This document shows, in pieces, positions 35,901 through 46,895 of a DNA stretch of 64,000 nt. The notes beneath the pieces are model-generated. The model made no database searches and had not been told where the DNA came from. It saw only the letters and a list, made by a program, of their open reading frames with translations. Both the position numbers and the translations under genes were made by a program. The stretch's first letter is position 1. Each line of letters starts with the position of its first letter. Source of the DNA: Nectonema munidae (taxonomy: Eukaryota; Nematomorpha; Nectonematoida; Nectonematidae); assembly GCA_030549495.1 (NCBI GenBank), contig JAUIRK010000928.1, positions 447,001-511,000 of the forward strand, given 5' to 3'.

Positions 35901-38407
35901 GTAATGACCTTGCCGGGTGAATGTCTAAAACATAAATGATAAAATGTGTTCTTATTCAATTATATCTTACATTCTCTTATTGATTGATTGATTTAGAAAA
36001 TATTTATCCGTTTATATAAAATAGGATAAAATGATTTCGTAAATCTAAAAAGTAATTAAGCTTTGGTAAACATGTTTGTTCTTAACTTTATTATTTGGAG
36101 TATCACTTTTTTAAAAATCAATTAAGTTATAGTATTAAAAAATTATTTAAATTTTAAAATGTTTATTTCTTCTCTTCAAATTGATATAAGATAAGTTTTT
36201 CGTTGCAAACATTTCTTTATGATATACTTTCCCAGGGTTTTTAAATGTCTTTGGTAATTTTGGCGTATCTGTTTTCTGACAAAGTTATTTGCCTTTTTCA
36301 TTGAATCCATTCTCAACAAAAGAAATTAAATATTAAAATCAAGTGGGCCTGATGAATTTCTAAGTTCTTTTTGTTGTGCATATTGCACAATCGTGTGTTC
36401 CATTCCTTTTATTTTTATTCTTGAAGATACCCAACTTGTATTATACACTTCTTCTTTGCCTACATCTCATCCCAAAGATGAGGGTCGGTGGTCATGATTC
36501 GTTTTCTCCATTTGCATCTATCTTGAGCATCAATTTCTCTAAGATTCAATTCTTCAAGCCTCTCATCCAAGCCATCACTCCATCCTAAGTGTGGGCGATC
36601 CTTGTTCCACTTCCCCTTCTCTTGTTCTATTTTTTTTATCTATTCTTCTTGTTTATAACTTGCATACACTTACATTTCATATATTTTTTTCAAGATTCTC
36701 TATTTCTTTGTAATTGAAGCGGGAAATGCAATAAAAATATAAAAGTGAAATGATTGAAAATGAAAAAATTCTAAAAAAAAAATTCATAGTATACACATTA
36801 ATCGTAAAAATAAAAAATAAAAAAGTATCAAGATAGTGAAGAATTAGAAGCATTTTCAGATATAAAAATATATACTTAATCTTTGGGTTTAAAGTGGAAC
36901 AAACATCATAATTCCCAATCATCAGTTAAACAATAAAAAAGATTGGTAATAAGATTTTGCTAATAAAGCTTTATTCGTTCGATAAAGGGTTTAATGCAAA
37001 TCATACTCTACGCTGATTAATTAAAGCTCTAGCATAGATCATCTCCTTCATTTTCGTTTTAATAAAATGTGTGTAATTAATAAGTATATATCCAGTTAAA
37101 AAATCAGCAAACAGAAGCCATGAGGAAATATTGTCTTTCTTGAGTGATGTTGGTATTTTTTGAGATGCACAGAATAAGATGATGATAATTCAAAATGAAA
37201 TATTTTTAAAACTAGAATGTCTTTTTCAAAGTCTATAGAAAATGTCATTTTAATTGTTAGTTTATTTTTAACAATGAACGAATTCGTCAATGATGTAATC
37301 AATCAAGTTATATTCCTCGACACAATTGAAATGATCAATAAATAGTTTGCTTATGAAAATACAGATAGGTCCAACATTTTTTAATATTTTTTTATAATTT
37401 CTAGTGGAAGTTGAACTACCAAGTGGTTGCTTTAGGTTTCAGCCATATATAATAATCAATTGTATGTTTGTTTTCATGATAAATTTTTGTATTCAATGTA
37501 TAATTTGTACACACATAGTTTATTTTTTTGAGTTTTCAAAACCTCAAAATCATTTTATACAAAATTTAGAGTTAGTAATGAGAATAGCGCCAAAGTTAGA
37601 AATTTCGGTATAAAAATATAACAAAACCTTGAAAGTATTTTGCAAGTAATTTATTTTATATATTAATAAAAATGGACACTTTTATTAAGGAAAAAAGACA
37701 ACCGGTTTCGAAGTATCAACTTCTTTCATTTTTAATTTATATAATAAATTAGGAGGCGTGAGGAAGGTAGGTTAGGTACTGGGTTTCGATAACTCAAGGC
37801 CTAAGGTTCGATCCCGCATCAAGCCTTCTTTCCTCATAGTTTAATAAAAAGTCGCACAAGTGTGCCTTCTCGATGAAAACACGCCACGGTAACCTTTACC
37901 TTACCTGAATTTATATGATATGATACACTCGACGAAGAAGTTGATACTTCGAAACCGTTTGTGTTTTTTCTTTAAAAAAGTCTTCATTCTTCTTCTTATT
38001 ATTATTATTATTTTATTTATCATTAATTCTTGTAATAGTCACATATGTTAAAGTTTTGTTCCTAAATATAATTTTATATACTTGGCCATTTTTTAAGAGA
38101 GATAAAAACCTTAGTTAATGATTGAAGCTAATTAATCAATCAAAAATAAAGGAATACAAATAAATGCCAAGTATAAATTTAATTGTGTGAATTAAAGACA
38201 ATAATAATATAATTTGAATCACTGTATAAAGCAAAAAAAGTAATAGAAATAAATACGAAAATTTATAAAAAAAAAATCAGTTCTCTCTTTATTGATTAGC
38301 TATGAAATGTATCACTTCTAATAATTGACATAAATAAGGAGAAAAGATTGAATTGTCCTTACCAAGAATCCAACGACAAGCAAAAGAGCAACAGCAATAA
38401 GATGCAT
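32897..38407 (-). CDS. Secreted His/Lys/Gly/Trp-rich protein, 147 aa, four coding exons
   Basis: Exons on the minus strand: 38407-38363, 35924-35875, 35178-34913, 32979-32897. Every junction has an AG acceptor and a GT donor (GTAAGG, GTAAAT, GTAAGT). The phases 0, 2, 1 agree throughout, giving 444 nt with one stop. Exon one encodes a hydrophobic signal sequence, MHLIAVALLLVVGFL. Then comes TFTRQGHYYQPKHSGSS, then a Trp-spaced region with WKDGKHGWKDHGNWKDWGDH and GKKWGHGNEDWGGYGDNYGG, ending in NGWKDGHHKGHDSNKHSYYH. By my count about 24 His and 12 Trp occur in roughly 130 mature residues, and no Cys. The motif W-K-D-(G/H/W) recurs every 5-8 residues. I do not recognise the family. Composition suggests metal binding, antimicrobial, cuticular or adhesive roles, all inference. 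The signal-cleavage site is unclear (Phe/Leu/Thr around it). An additional small phase-0 exon in the 2.4 kb first coding intron cannot be excluded. Confidence 0.8.
33000..34230. other. Intron of the His/Trp-rich gene, nothing further recognised
   Basis: AT-rich intronic sequence without further repeats that I can name. Confidence 0.4.
34231..34384. repeat. (CATT)n microsatellite, about 38 units
   Basis: An almost perfect tetranucleotide array of 154 bp in the last intron of the His/Trp-rich gene, with one early interruption (atac). Confidence 0.97.
34447..34878. mobile_element. hAT MITE with 8 bp target duplication
   Basis: It starts cagtgattctcaaccttttt and ends gtttagaaacattg (inward: CAATGTTTCTAAACGTGGTC). 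The flanking octamers gttcaaag (34439-34446) and gtttaaag (34879-34886) match at 7 of 8 positions. Internal text such as gaccccaaattc and ccccttgggggtccacatgg is typical of hAT MITEs. It ends 25 bp from the large coding exon's donor, so it now forms the start of that intron. Confidence 0.8.
34913..35178 (-). CDS. Largest coding exon of the His/Trp-rich gene (third coding exon)
   Basis: 266 nt between acceptor tttag and donor A|GTAAGT, giving 88 whole codons plus shared bases at each end. Without the downstream splice the frame would end in SWSKSFLSKSFL a few codons later. The exon at 32979 restores the His-rich composition, which supports the splice. Open frames on the plus strand and in another minus-strand frame here are shadows of this exon. 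Confidence 0.8.
35875..35924 (-). CDS. Second coding exon of the His/Trp-rich gene
   Basis: 50 nt, acceptor gttttag, donor GAG|GTAAAT. It encodes TFTRQGHYYQPKHSGS plus two bases of a Ser codon completed by the next exon. Confidence 0.7.
36000..37680. other. Intron of the His/Trp-rich gene, nothing further recognised
   Basis: No exon or repeat that I can support, though an extra small exon is possible. Confidence 0.3.
37687..37972. mobile_element. Foldback MITE carrying a nested SINE
   Basis: The arms 37687-37726 and 37933-37972 are near-perfect inverted copies of about 40 bp (core ggtttcgaagtatcaacttc). Between them lies a SINE. Without it the element would be a short hairpin of about 110 bp. 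Located in the first coding intron of the His/Trp-rich gene. Confidence 0.8.
37746..37907 (+). repeat. tRNA-derived SINE, copy 6, with 12 bp target duplication
   Basis: Plus strand. Head ggaggcgtgaggaaggtagg, B box aggttcgatcccgcatcaag, body cctcatagtttaataaaaag, end gtgccttctcgatgaaaaca, tail aacctttaccttacc. Target duplication aatttatataat (37734-37745) and aatttatatgat (37908-37919), 11 of 12 identical. Such a target duplication is expected of LINE-type retroposition. Confidence 0.9.
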
Positions 38408-38408
38408 T
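38363..38408 (-). CDS. Signal-peptide exon of the His/Trp-rich gene
   Basis: The acceptor tattttag is followed by A and the ATG (38407). Fifteen codons of hydrophobic residues follow, then donor TTG|GTAAGG. The ATG sits at the exon's second base, a common arrangement for secreted proteins with a noncoding first exon. Confidence 0.75.
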
Positions 38409-39712
38409 CTAAAATAAATAGGGAGAGAAATTGAAATCAATAAATAAAGATTTTCTTTGTTACTCCATCCATCAATGGATTCTTTTTTTAAAACATAGTG
38501 ACTGAATATATTCATTCCCTTGTCATGGGGTGTCGAATATCATGGGACCGTTTAATTTTTCACCTCAAAACAAAAACTTATCCATAAAATTCAAAAATTA
38601 TTATAAAATTTATTTTATTTTATTTAAAAAAATTTATAATAATTTATTTATTAAAAACTTATTATTCAAAATTAGGGCAAATGTGCCTCTATATATATTC
38701 TAAAAGCATTAGAACAATATATATTTTTTTAATTTTGACACTAACAGCAATTTTCTAAACTATAAAAGGAATTTTTTGAAGGATAAATTCTATTTTATAT
38801 AATTACTTCATTTTACATATTTCCATCTGTGATACTGACTTCCAAAATTTTTTATTTCTCTTCAGAAATGTAAATAATAGTAGCTTCAGTGAATTTTAAA
38901 ACTCGCGCATGTTCATTCAGGGCCAGATCGGCTAAGGCTTTGAAAATATGCTATTTTTCTCTCAGAATTCAATTTTTTAATCAAAAAGGAACAACTGATT
39001 ATTTCACAAAGATTATAGCAATAATAAAAAACTCCAAAATCGATGATAGAAATTTCGTTTTTTCATTAATTTCAAAAAAATCCCAAAACATGAATTGTAT
39101 TTTTGAAACTGTGAAATAAGTAAAATAATTTGCCAATTTTCCTGAAATTTATAAGTTGAAGAAATGGTGAGGCGCTAAATAAACCAATTTGATAATCTTA
39201 CGAGGAAGCCTGCTTAAGATGTCTGAATAATTTTGTTTAGAATTTTTCTCAGTTGTTTCAAAAGCCACAAGCAAAAGTAAAGCTAAAGCTTCGAATTCTT
39301 TACTTCAAATGTTTGTTTCAAAGGAAGACTTATTTTTTCATTACGAGTTGCTTTAGAGTGACTGTACTTTTTCTCTTTGCAAGAAAATGAACTTCCAATT
39401 CCCCAACTTACTTATCTGGTTTACAGATTTAACTATAAATTATCTTTTTAAATACTTTTTGTTCTGTGATTATTATTAACATTTTATCATCACAGGTTAA
39501 ATTACTTTCCCATTTATAACAAATTTAGTTAGACAATTTAACTATAACCTTTAAGATTGTACATGTATCTAGGTGTGTACGTAAGCTTGGCCCTTATTCC
39601 CAAAAATATTTTTTATAGATTGATGGCAATGAGATTATTTCATGGATAAGAAGAATCTCATTATGACTAAATTTAATCAATGCCCTAATTGTTAATCAAC
39701 AAATTTATGTAC

Positions 39713-40046
39713 ATACCATTTTCAATTCTATTTTGTCCTTTTGGAATTCAATTCGGTCTTTTTGCAATTCTATTTTGTCCTTTTACAATTTTATTTGAAT
39801 TTAATTTTTTGAATTTTTTATGTTTATATTGTTTTGCTATGTGCCGTTTTAATTTAAATTCTTTTTTATATTTCAAAATTGTTTTCATATTAAAATTTCT
39901 AAGTTTTTCACAACAAATTAGCAATTAAATTATTACAAATTTTATTATTTTTTCAAATTTTTTATTCACTTTTTTAATTAATAATTTGAATTGAAAAGGA
40001 TAAAATAGAATTGGAAAAGAACAAAATAGTTCTAAAAATGGTATAT
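39713..40046. mobile_element. Hairpin-forming MITE in the first intron of the His/Trp-rich gene
   Basis: The left arm repeats caattctattttgtcctttt twice (39722 and 39764). The right arm carries the complement (aaaaggataaaatagaattgg, then gaacaaaatagttctaaaaa). The outer ends read acataccatttt and aaaatggtatatgt. The arms are about 60-80 bp with a loop of AT-rich DNA. No coding capacity. Confidence 0.65.
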
Positions 40047-40727
40047 GTCGTTAAATTCGATTTCCAACTAAGAATGAAGCATTTCACTCACTACATGCAA
40101 AGACTAAGATTCATTTTAAACTCATATTCAATCTTTTGATTCCAATAAATCTACACTTCTCTTATCGTAACAAATATAATCTTCAGTAAAAAGTTAGATT
40201 CATAAGGTGTTATCCTTATGTAATGCTATGGAAAAAAATATTATCTGATTGGTGTTTATATAGTTCAAAAATTCACTTCACATAATAAACAACATTTGGG
40301 ACAGTCTTATTTTTTGGAGAAAACGTAAAATCGAGCAAAAATTTAAAATATTAAAGCTTCTTATAATTTTTCATGTTAAAAAGGAATTATATTATATAAT
40401 CTGCTTTGTTTAACGGTAGCTGATTTATAACAGGATTGCCAGAAACTTGTAAGCAAAAATAGGGAAAAATTATAGTTATTACAAAGCTATCCATGTCTGA
40501 ACGTTGCCTCACTTGGAAAAAAATCTAAATAACTATCTGATCAGAAAAATAGCATTAATGGAATAGTTTGGGATTAAAAATATCAAAACCTTTTTAAATT
40601 TTATTTTAGAATTTAGGGCACTAATGGTTTTATATTGTAAATAATTTTAAGTTGAATTTACGTGGAAGCACTAAGAAATGAGATTTTGATTAACCCACGG
40701 AATATGTCAGAAGCAATGAAGGCTTAC

Positions 40728-40785
40728 CTTTTCTAGCAGGAAAAAATGGTGTGTGATTTAGGACTGAAGCGAATTGGGGATATAC
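40728..40785 (-). other. Predicted noncoding first exon of the His/Trp-rich gene
   Basis: On the minus strand, downstream of the TATA box, tcctgctagaaaag ends at a strong donor GTAAGC (40727-40722). It contains no ATG. The transcription start is estimated between 40785 and 40765 (a TCAGT initiator-like word lies at 40767-40763). Confidence 0.5.
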
Positions 40786-40806
40786 AATGTATCTAGCATC
40801 TAACCC

Positions 40807-40814
40807 TATTTATA
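40807..40814 (-). promoter_or_regulatory. TATA box of the His/Trp-rich gene
   Basis: tatttata on the plus strand is TATAAATA on the minus strand, framed by GC-richer sequence (gccgggtgTATAAATAGGG), a classic strong core promoter. It lies about 80 nt upstream of the first-exon donor. Confidence 0.55.
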
Positions 40815-40999
40815 CACCCGGCACAAATGGGTTTAGCAATGACACGCCATTACACTTAACAAGTCAGAAGAATGAGAAGCGGAAAATAAGTGGAATAACC
40901 TTGGAGGAAACAAAGTGCGAAGTATAAAGCGTATAGTGAAAACAGATGGTGTGTTGTATAAAGTAAAATGCAGAAGACTTCACGGCAGACATTGACGAT

Positions 41000-43900
41000 G
41001 ACTAGACAAAACCAGGAAACAATTTTAAAAACTTAACCCAATTCATCTCTCTTGTCATCTCATTGGGCGCGCGCAAAAACAACCACAACAACAACAGTCG
41101 CATAGGAAAATGTGATGAGAGAAGAGTTCATTTACTTTTTAATGCTACTTTTGAAAGAGGACTCACCCCTTCAAAGCAATTATAATTCGGTACAAGGCTA
41201 ATTCTGAAAGAAAACATCATGCATTATTGAGCACAGCCATGCAATTACAAGGCAAAATGCACCAGGAAAAATGTATATCGCAGCGTAGATAAGCTTTACA
41301 ATACATTCTTTGTAATTCATGAACCTTGTGAAATTAAAAGCTTCAAGACAGTTTCGTAAAATGGCAAAATTTTTAGTCCTGAGGTGAAAAATTTTAATGA
41401 AAATTGTGGAAATATGAGCAGTAGCCTGGAACTTTCAAAATATCCCTATCTCAATAGGATAAAAAGTAAAAACACAAATAGAGTTTTAGAATATTTTAAC
41501 GATAAAATATAAAAACTAAAAGCCATCTAAAAAATTTTAACTTTTTCATAATGTATATTATTTTTTAATAAAATTAGGATTTTTTAGAATAAAAAATTAT
41601 AAGAATTGGAACATTGATTAGTTTATGTTTATCTATGTTATTTTAGCGTCACGTATACCAGAATATCAAGATCTTAGGATGAATTCCACTTAAAAACTTT
41701 TGCGTATAAGAACGCAATTGTTCCATTTAGATTTTGGCAAAAATAGATTCAACCGACTTGTAGTTTAGCCATATAGGCCATTTCACTGTTTTTGAGATTT
41801 TGAGATTTTGATATCCCTCAGACTTTAAATGTTTTCATTTTTTTGGAGACGGTATAATTATTTTCTAATACAATTTAATTTTAATGAAAAATATGATTGT
41901 TTTTAGTAAAATTTATTTTATTAATATAACTTTGCCATCACTTAAAGCTTTATTTTATTGAACAATATATCATGATGATTTCTATGGTTGTTTTTACCAT
42001 AACAAACGCTTTTATTTTTTACTAAATAAAGCAAGCTAATGTTCCAATAATCTTGAATTTTGTTTCTTGTTTTTTTTCTTTTTATAATCGGTATATTATC
42101 TATTATTTTTTTGTGCCACTTAGGTAAAGTTCCAGGGGATGTCCATTGTCAAGACTTCTAAAGATATGACAAAGTGCCTATAGGTAAAATGCGTATTACA
42201 AATATATAACGAATCTCCATTCCCAATAGAAAATGTCCCTTTTATTGTAATTTCAAATAATTTTGTGACTCAAACCTTTTTATACACCAATGAAGTTTGT
42301 TGAAAGTTTTCAACGAATATACAAAAAAAATCTATGAAAAATAAACAAAATTAGGATCACATGTATAAAATAATTGATTTTAGTTTTGATATATACTACT
42401 CTCTTGGAATGAGATAAAAAAAATTGTCAAACTGAAAAATATATCACAACAAAAATTCAAAAAAACGCAAATATCATCTATAAATCTACCTATAACATTT
42501 ATTTCAGTGCAAATATTAAAAAAATATATATAAAAATTATTGTCCTTTCCCATTTTTATTAGATAAATTTTAGTTTACTTATTAAGTTTTAAAGTTTAAA
42601 AAACTTTTTAAATTTTTAGAATTTTTTTTAATTTTTTTTTAACTTTTTTTTAATTTAAATTTAATAAAAAAATATTTAACAAAATTATACATCATTTTTA
42701 TATAATTTTGAAATAAAATTTTTGATCTTTTTCATTTGGACAATAATAATTTTCCCAAATTTTTCTGCCGAAAGATAACTGTCAGTTTTTTTCAAAATGT
42801 GTGTGTAAGTATTAGCTAACGATGATTGCATTTTAGATGAGTTAATTCAGAGAGTACAAATATCTATATATTAGATATTTCACCTCATATGTCATTTTGA
42901 TTTTATTAGTCTATACACCGAATTTCACGATATTTTACATAACTATTGATTCATGCATGTATTCTCTCTGTTCATATCAGTTTCAAATTTCTGAAATGTT
43001 GACTACAACACGACCCTGAATTTTTTGAACGTTTCCTAGAAATGTATGCTACCAAAGATGAAAAATCTAAATAAATTGTTCTAAAGTCAGATTGATGTAA
43101 CTTTAAAGTCTGGAATTGTCTTTTCTTAAATATTTAGTGGGGATATTCTGTATTCATTATTATACGCCTATTATACTTCAAGACTTCTAAAATTGAAAAT
43201 TTTATTTTGTCCATTTACATAACTACACACAAACCCATAACCAGAGATAAGTTAACATATTCAAAAAATCTTTCCACATGAAAGTAACTAATCTAATTTA
43301 GTTATATACTATATTCGAATTAGCAAAACTTTAAATTTCGGGAATCATTTTAATACGCTACGTTCTTGGTTTACTATGTTCAAAATATTTTACTGAAAAT
43401 GCTTGCAGTGGCATAATCAGAAGTTGTCATATGCCTATAAAAACAAAATAAATTTATTCTCAAGTTAAAAACACTTATGGAATATACCAAATACTAAAGC
43501 CTACTCCTACGATTTCATACAATTGCGTTTTCAAATATAAATATTGAAATGAATAACTTGAATTTGTTCTTATTTTGAACTTGAGATGCTTCCTTCCAAT
43601 AAAAGCTTTCAAAAGTGAGCTCTTTTACTGTTAACCAATGAGTACATTGATCTTGAAATTATAAAATTAAAATTTAGCCAATTAGTTTCCCTAGACCGGA
43701 AGTAGGTTTCGTGGAACACAACGGTTCCGCAAAATAGTGCTATCAATTTCTTCAAAAAGTGCAAAGTATAAAATGTTTTTTAAAAATGCATCCTCAAAGC
43801 TGATAATTAACTTCTACAAAAGAGTTATGTAAACTATAATGTAGATTGCTTGGCTACATTATATTATATTAAATATTTATCCTCTATGCCAACACGTTCT

Positions 43901-46890
43901 TCTGTACTTTTCCGCCAAAATATTGCTTCGAAAACAAAAGGATAAATAAATAGAAATTGATCACAACCCCTCCATATAAATTTTATCGGAATCTGTGAAT
44001 CTCCAAAGAATTTCTAAAACAAAAAGCGCTCAGAATCTAAAAAAAAGTTTGAGAAATTCTCCTCTGGATTAAAATTTTGGTAGAATATCTCTAGCTCATT
44101 AGATATTGCCTTTTTATCTGGCGTTCAACTTTTTATATTTGACAGGTTAAAACTTTCATGAAGAAAATCGGGAAGTAAGATATTTGTTTAATATTTCCTT
44201 TAGCGTCATATTATAGACCACATGGAACAACAGATATTTTGAACATTAATGTTCCTGCTCATCCCCTAATTTTTAGAATCTCAAAAGTAAAAAGTGTATT
44301 TTTGGAACTTTAATTTTTAAGTCAATTTTAACAAAGAAATGAAAATGTACAAAATATTTTTTCCATGGAACAAGATGGTTATGACTTAAAATTAGGCTTC
44401 CTTAGAGATATCTAGTTACAGTAATTGGGATGACTGAAATTTATTTCCTGCATATGTAAAATACCATATGAACAGCTTTATAAGATGCAAAAAATCTAAT
44501 GATCATAAACTTGTCAAGTGTGAAGTTAGAAGATATGTGCAAATTTTTTTCTTTCTTTTATCCTTCTTATCATTTTTCTTTTTTTTCTATCGTGTTGAAA
44601 TTGTAAGGCTTGGATTTAAGTTGATTTAAAAATGGTATTATATCATTTTCGATTAAAAGGTTTGTGCTATCGAAAAATCTTTGTTTGCTTCTCTTTCGTA
44701 TTTTTATTACATTGAATTTATGCTTTATATATATATATGGGTATTTGAAATATGATATCAAAATGGGATGAACATACTTTATTTTGAAAAAAATGCGTCA
44801 TTTAACAATCTTCAACAAAAAAGAGAACAATTTTTCAGAGAGAAGTTTAGTTGAAGGTAAATTCAAAACAAACTTATTTATAATATAAAAATTATATTAT
44901 AGCATATTTATAGGATGAAACAACTTTATGCAATTAATCTTAGTCTTTCACAGTTTCAGAATATAACGTGTCTCCTTCCTGCTTCATTTTTAAATTTTAT
45001 GTGAAATAGTAAAAAGTAAGAGTTTATTATTTTGTTAAAATATAAGCTGTGATTAAAAGCGAGTTATGTATTGAAAAGACACGACAGTTAAAAACGGTAT
45101 ACTCTTTCATTCAAAACGAAATGTCCGCCCAACTTAGTCAAAAACACGCTAACTTTGCTCGTAAAGAAAATGTAATAATTTCAATTTATATAAATAATTT
45201 TAAAATTTGAATCTTTTTATCAATAATTTTTGGGCGAAAAAAAAGTACTTTTTTCCACAAATTTAAAAAAAAGATTTTATGTTGTTTATAATTGGCATCA
45301 AATAAATTAATTTTTTTCATAAAAATCTCACTTTTCTATTTGCTCAAATATGGCTTATTATAATTTAAATGAAGAAATAATTTTTTCTAAAAATAAAAAC
45401 ATTTAAAATGGCGTCCACTAACTCAATACGCTCGTTCATGTGAGGGAAAAAGTTGCGGCATGTTGAAGGTTAAAATCTAGTAAAATTCAAAATGGAAAAT
45501 ATGCCCAAATTATTATTAGAATTAAAATATTTTCATGAAAATATTCAACCTTGTCTTATAATGAGTTCTTTTTATTGATTCTTCACCATCAAGATCACAC
45601 ATTTTTGTTAAGTTTATAAATGTTTTAATTAATCCCAAAAAATCAAAAGCCTTTCAATGTTTTCACAAGGTTTTTTCCAAAGTTCATATTTTACTTGAAA
45701 TGAGCGCTTCTTGGTTTAATCTTTAAAAAAAACACCATAATTCACGATTTGAAAATATTTTATTTAGAGGAAAGGCGAGTTATTCAGGAAATTACTCAGT
45801 ATAAATTTATAAAGATACCCCGGCATGTCTTCATCCAGAAGACCCAATAGCGCTTTATATCTCGAATTATGAAGATCGTGGATTAGAGCTGAAAACTAAA
45901 AAATACCAAATACAAAAGAATCAATATTTATAACCAAGTATAAAAGAATCTATCAAAAGAATCAAGAATTCCAAAATATGCCATTCAATTTTTACCGCAT
46001 TTAATTCCTATCCTCTTGATTGGTGAACTCTTCTGAATGACATCTGTCAGTCTACTATGATATCTTATTTTTATTCACCCCAAATTTGTCATTCCACCAG
46101 AAATGTATTTTTGGCTGAAATAACGATAAGAAAAGCCTTAAACCGCCAATTCTTGTCATTATTGATTTTTGTTGTATTATAAAAAAGTCTTATATTCTTA
46201 TTTAGTTAGTAAATTATTTGAACAGTTAAGATTTAAAATTTTTTTATTTAAAATATTTATTTGAAGTTAGAAGTTTTTGATTTATTTAGTTAGTTAGTTA
46301 TTTAGCAATAAGTTCGCTTTTAATAAGCCTTAAAAGTAAATGGAGACTTTAGAAATATTTTAGAACAAATAGGGAAAACTAGATTTTGTTAATTAAAGTT
46401 TTTTACTATTTTCATTCCAAAACACTAAAAATTTTATAAAAAAAAAAACTTTAAAAATATTTTTAGAATGATTAATGAAAAATATGAGATTTTGTTAAAA
46501 ATTAAATTTTCTAAAAATTCAATTTTGAAGTATTTTTACCGGAGCAATTCAACGGTTGGCTCATTTTTGTGGCTTTTTTCTCAGTAGCGCTTTTTCTCAG
46601 GGTAAATGAAAGAAAACGTATTATGTCAGGAATTCATCATTTTTATAACTTCAAAATAATTATCTATCTAAAATTGAAAAAATAAAAATAAAGTTTAAAT
46701 AAGTTATTTTGAAGAGAGCTTTTGAATAAGTCATGTTTGAAAATCAAATAATAAGAGTTTTTATAGGTAACAAATTTAGATAATTTGTAAATATATATAT
46801 ATAGAGAGATATTATTAATAGAGAGGCATATTAGTTAACTGGCAAGCCTACGGGGAGATAAAAAAATACACAAAAAATCTTGTCAGGACT
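41000..46890. other. Long AT-rich region without genes
   Basis: No coding exon, RNA or complete element supported. Two patches look less random: 43690-43740 (ccggaagtaggtttcgtgga, then cacaacggttccgc), which resembles a hAT end's subterminal text, and 45815-45900 (gataccccggcatgtcttca...). Neither has a partner end. Confidence 0.4.
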
Positions 46891-46895
46891 ACTTA

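Noticed and set aside
38889-39119. 76-residue plus-strand open frame as a gene
   Set aside because: No splice context or domain. It lies within the first intron of the minus-strand gene.
39689-39928. Phe/Leu-rich open frame that looks like a membrane protein
   Set aside because: Composition comes from the T-rich arm of a hairpin MITE.
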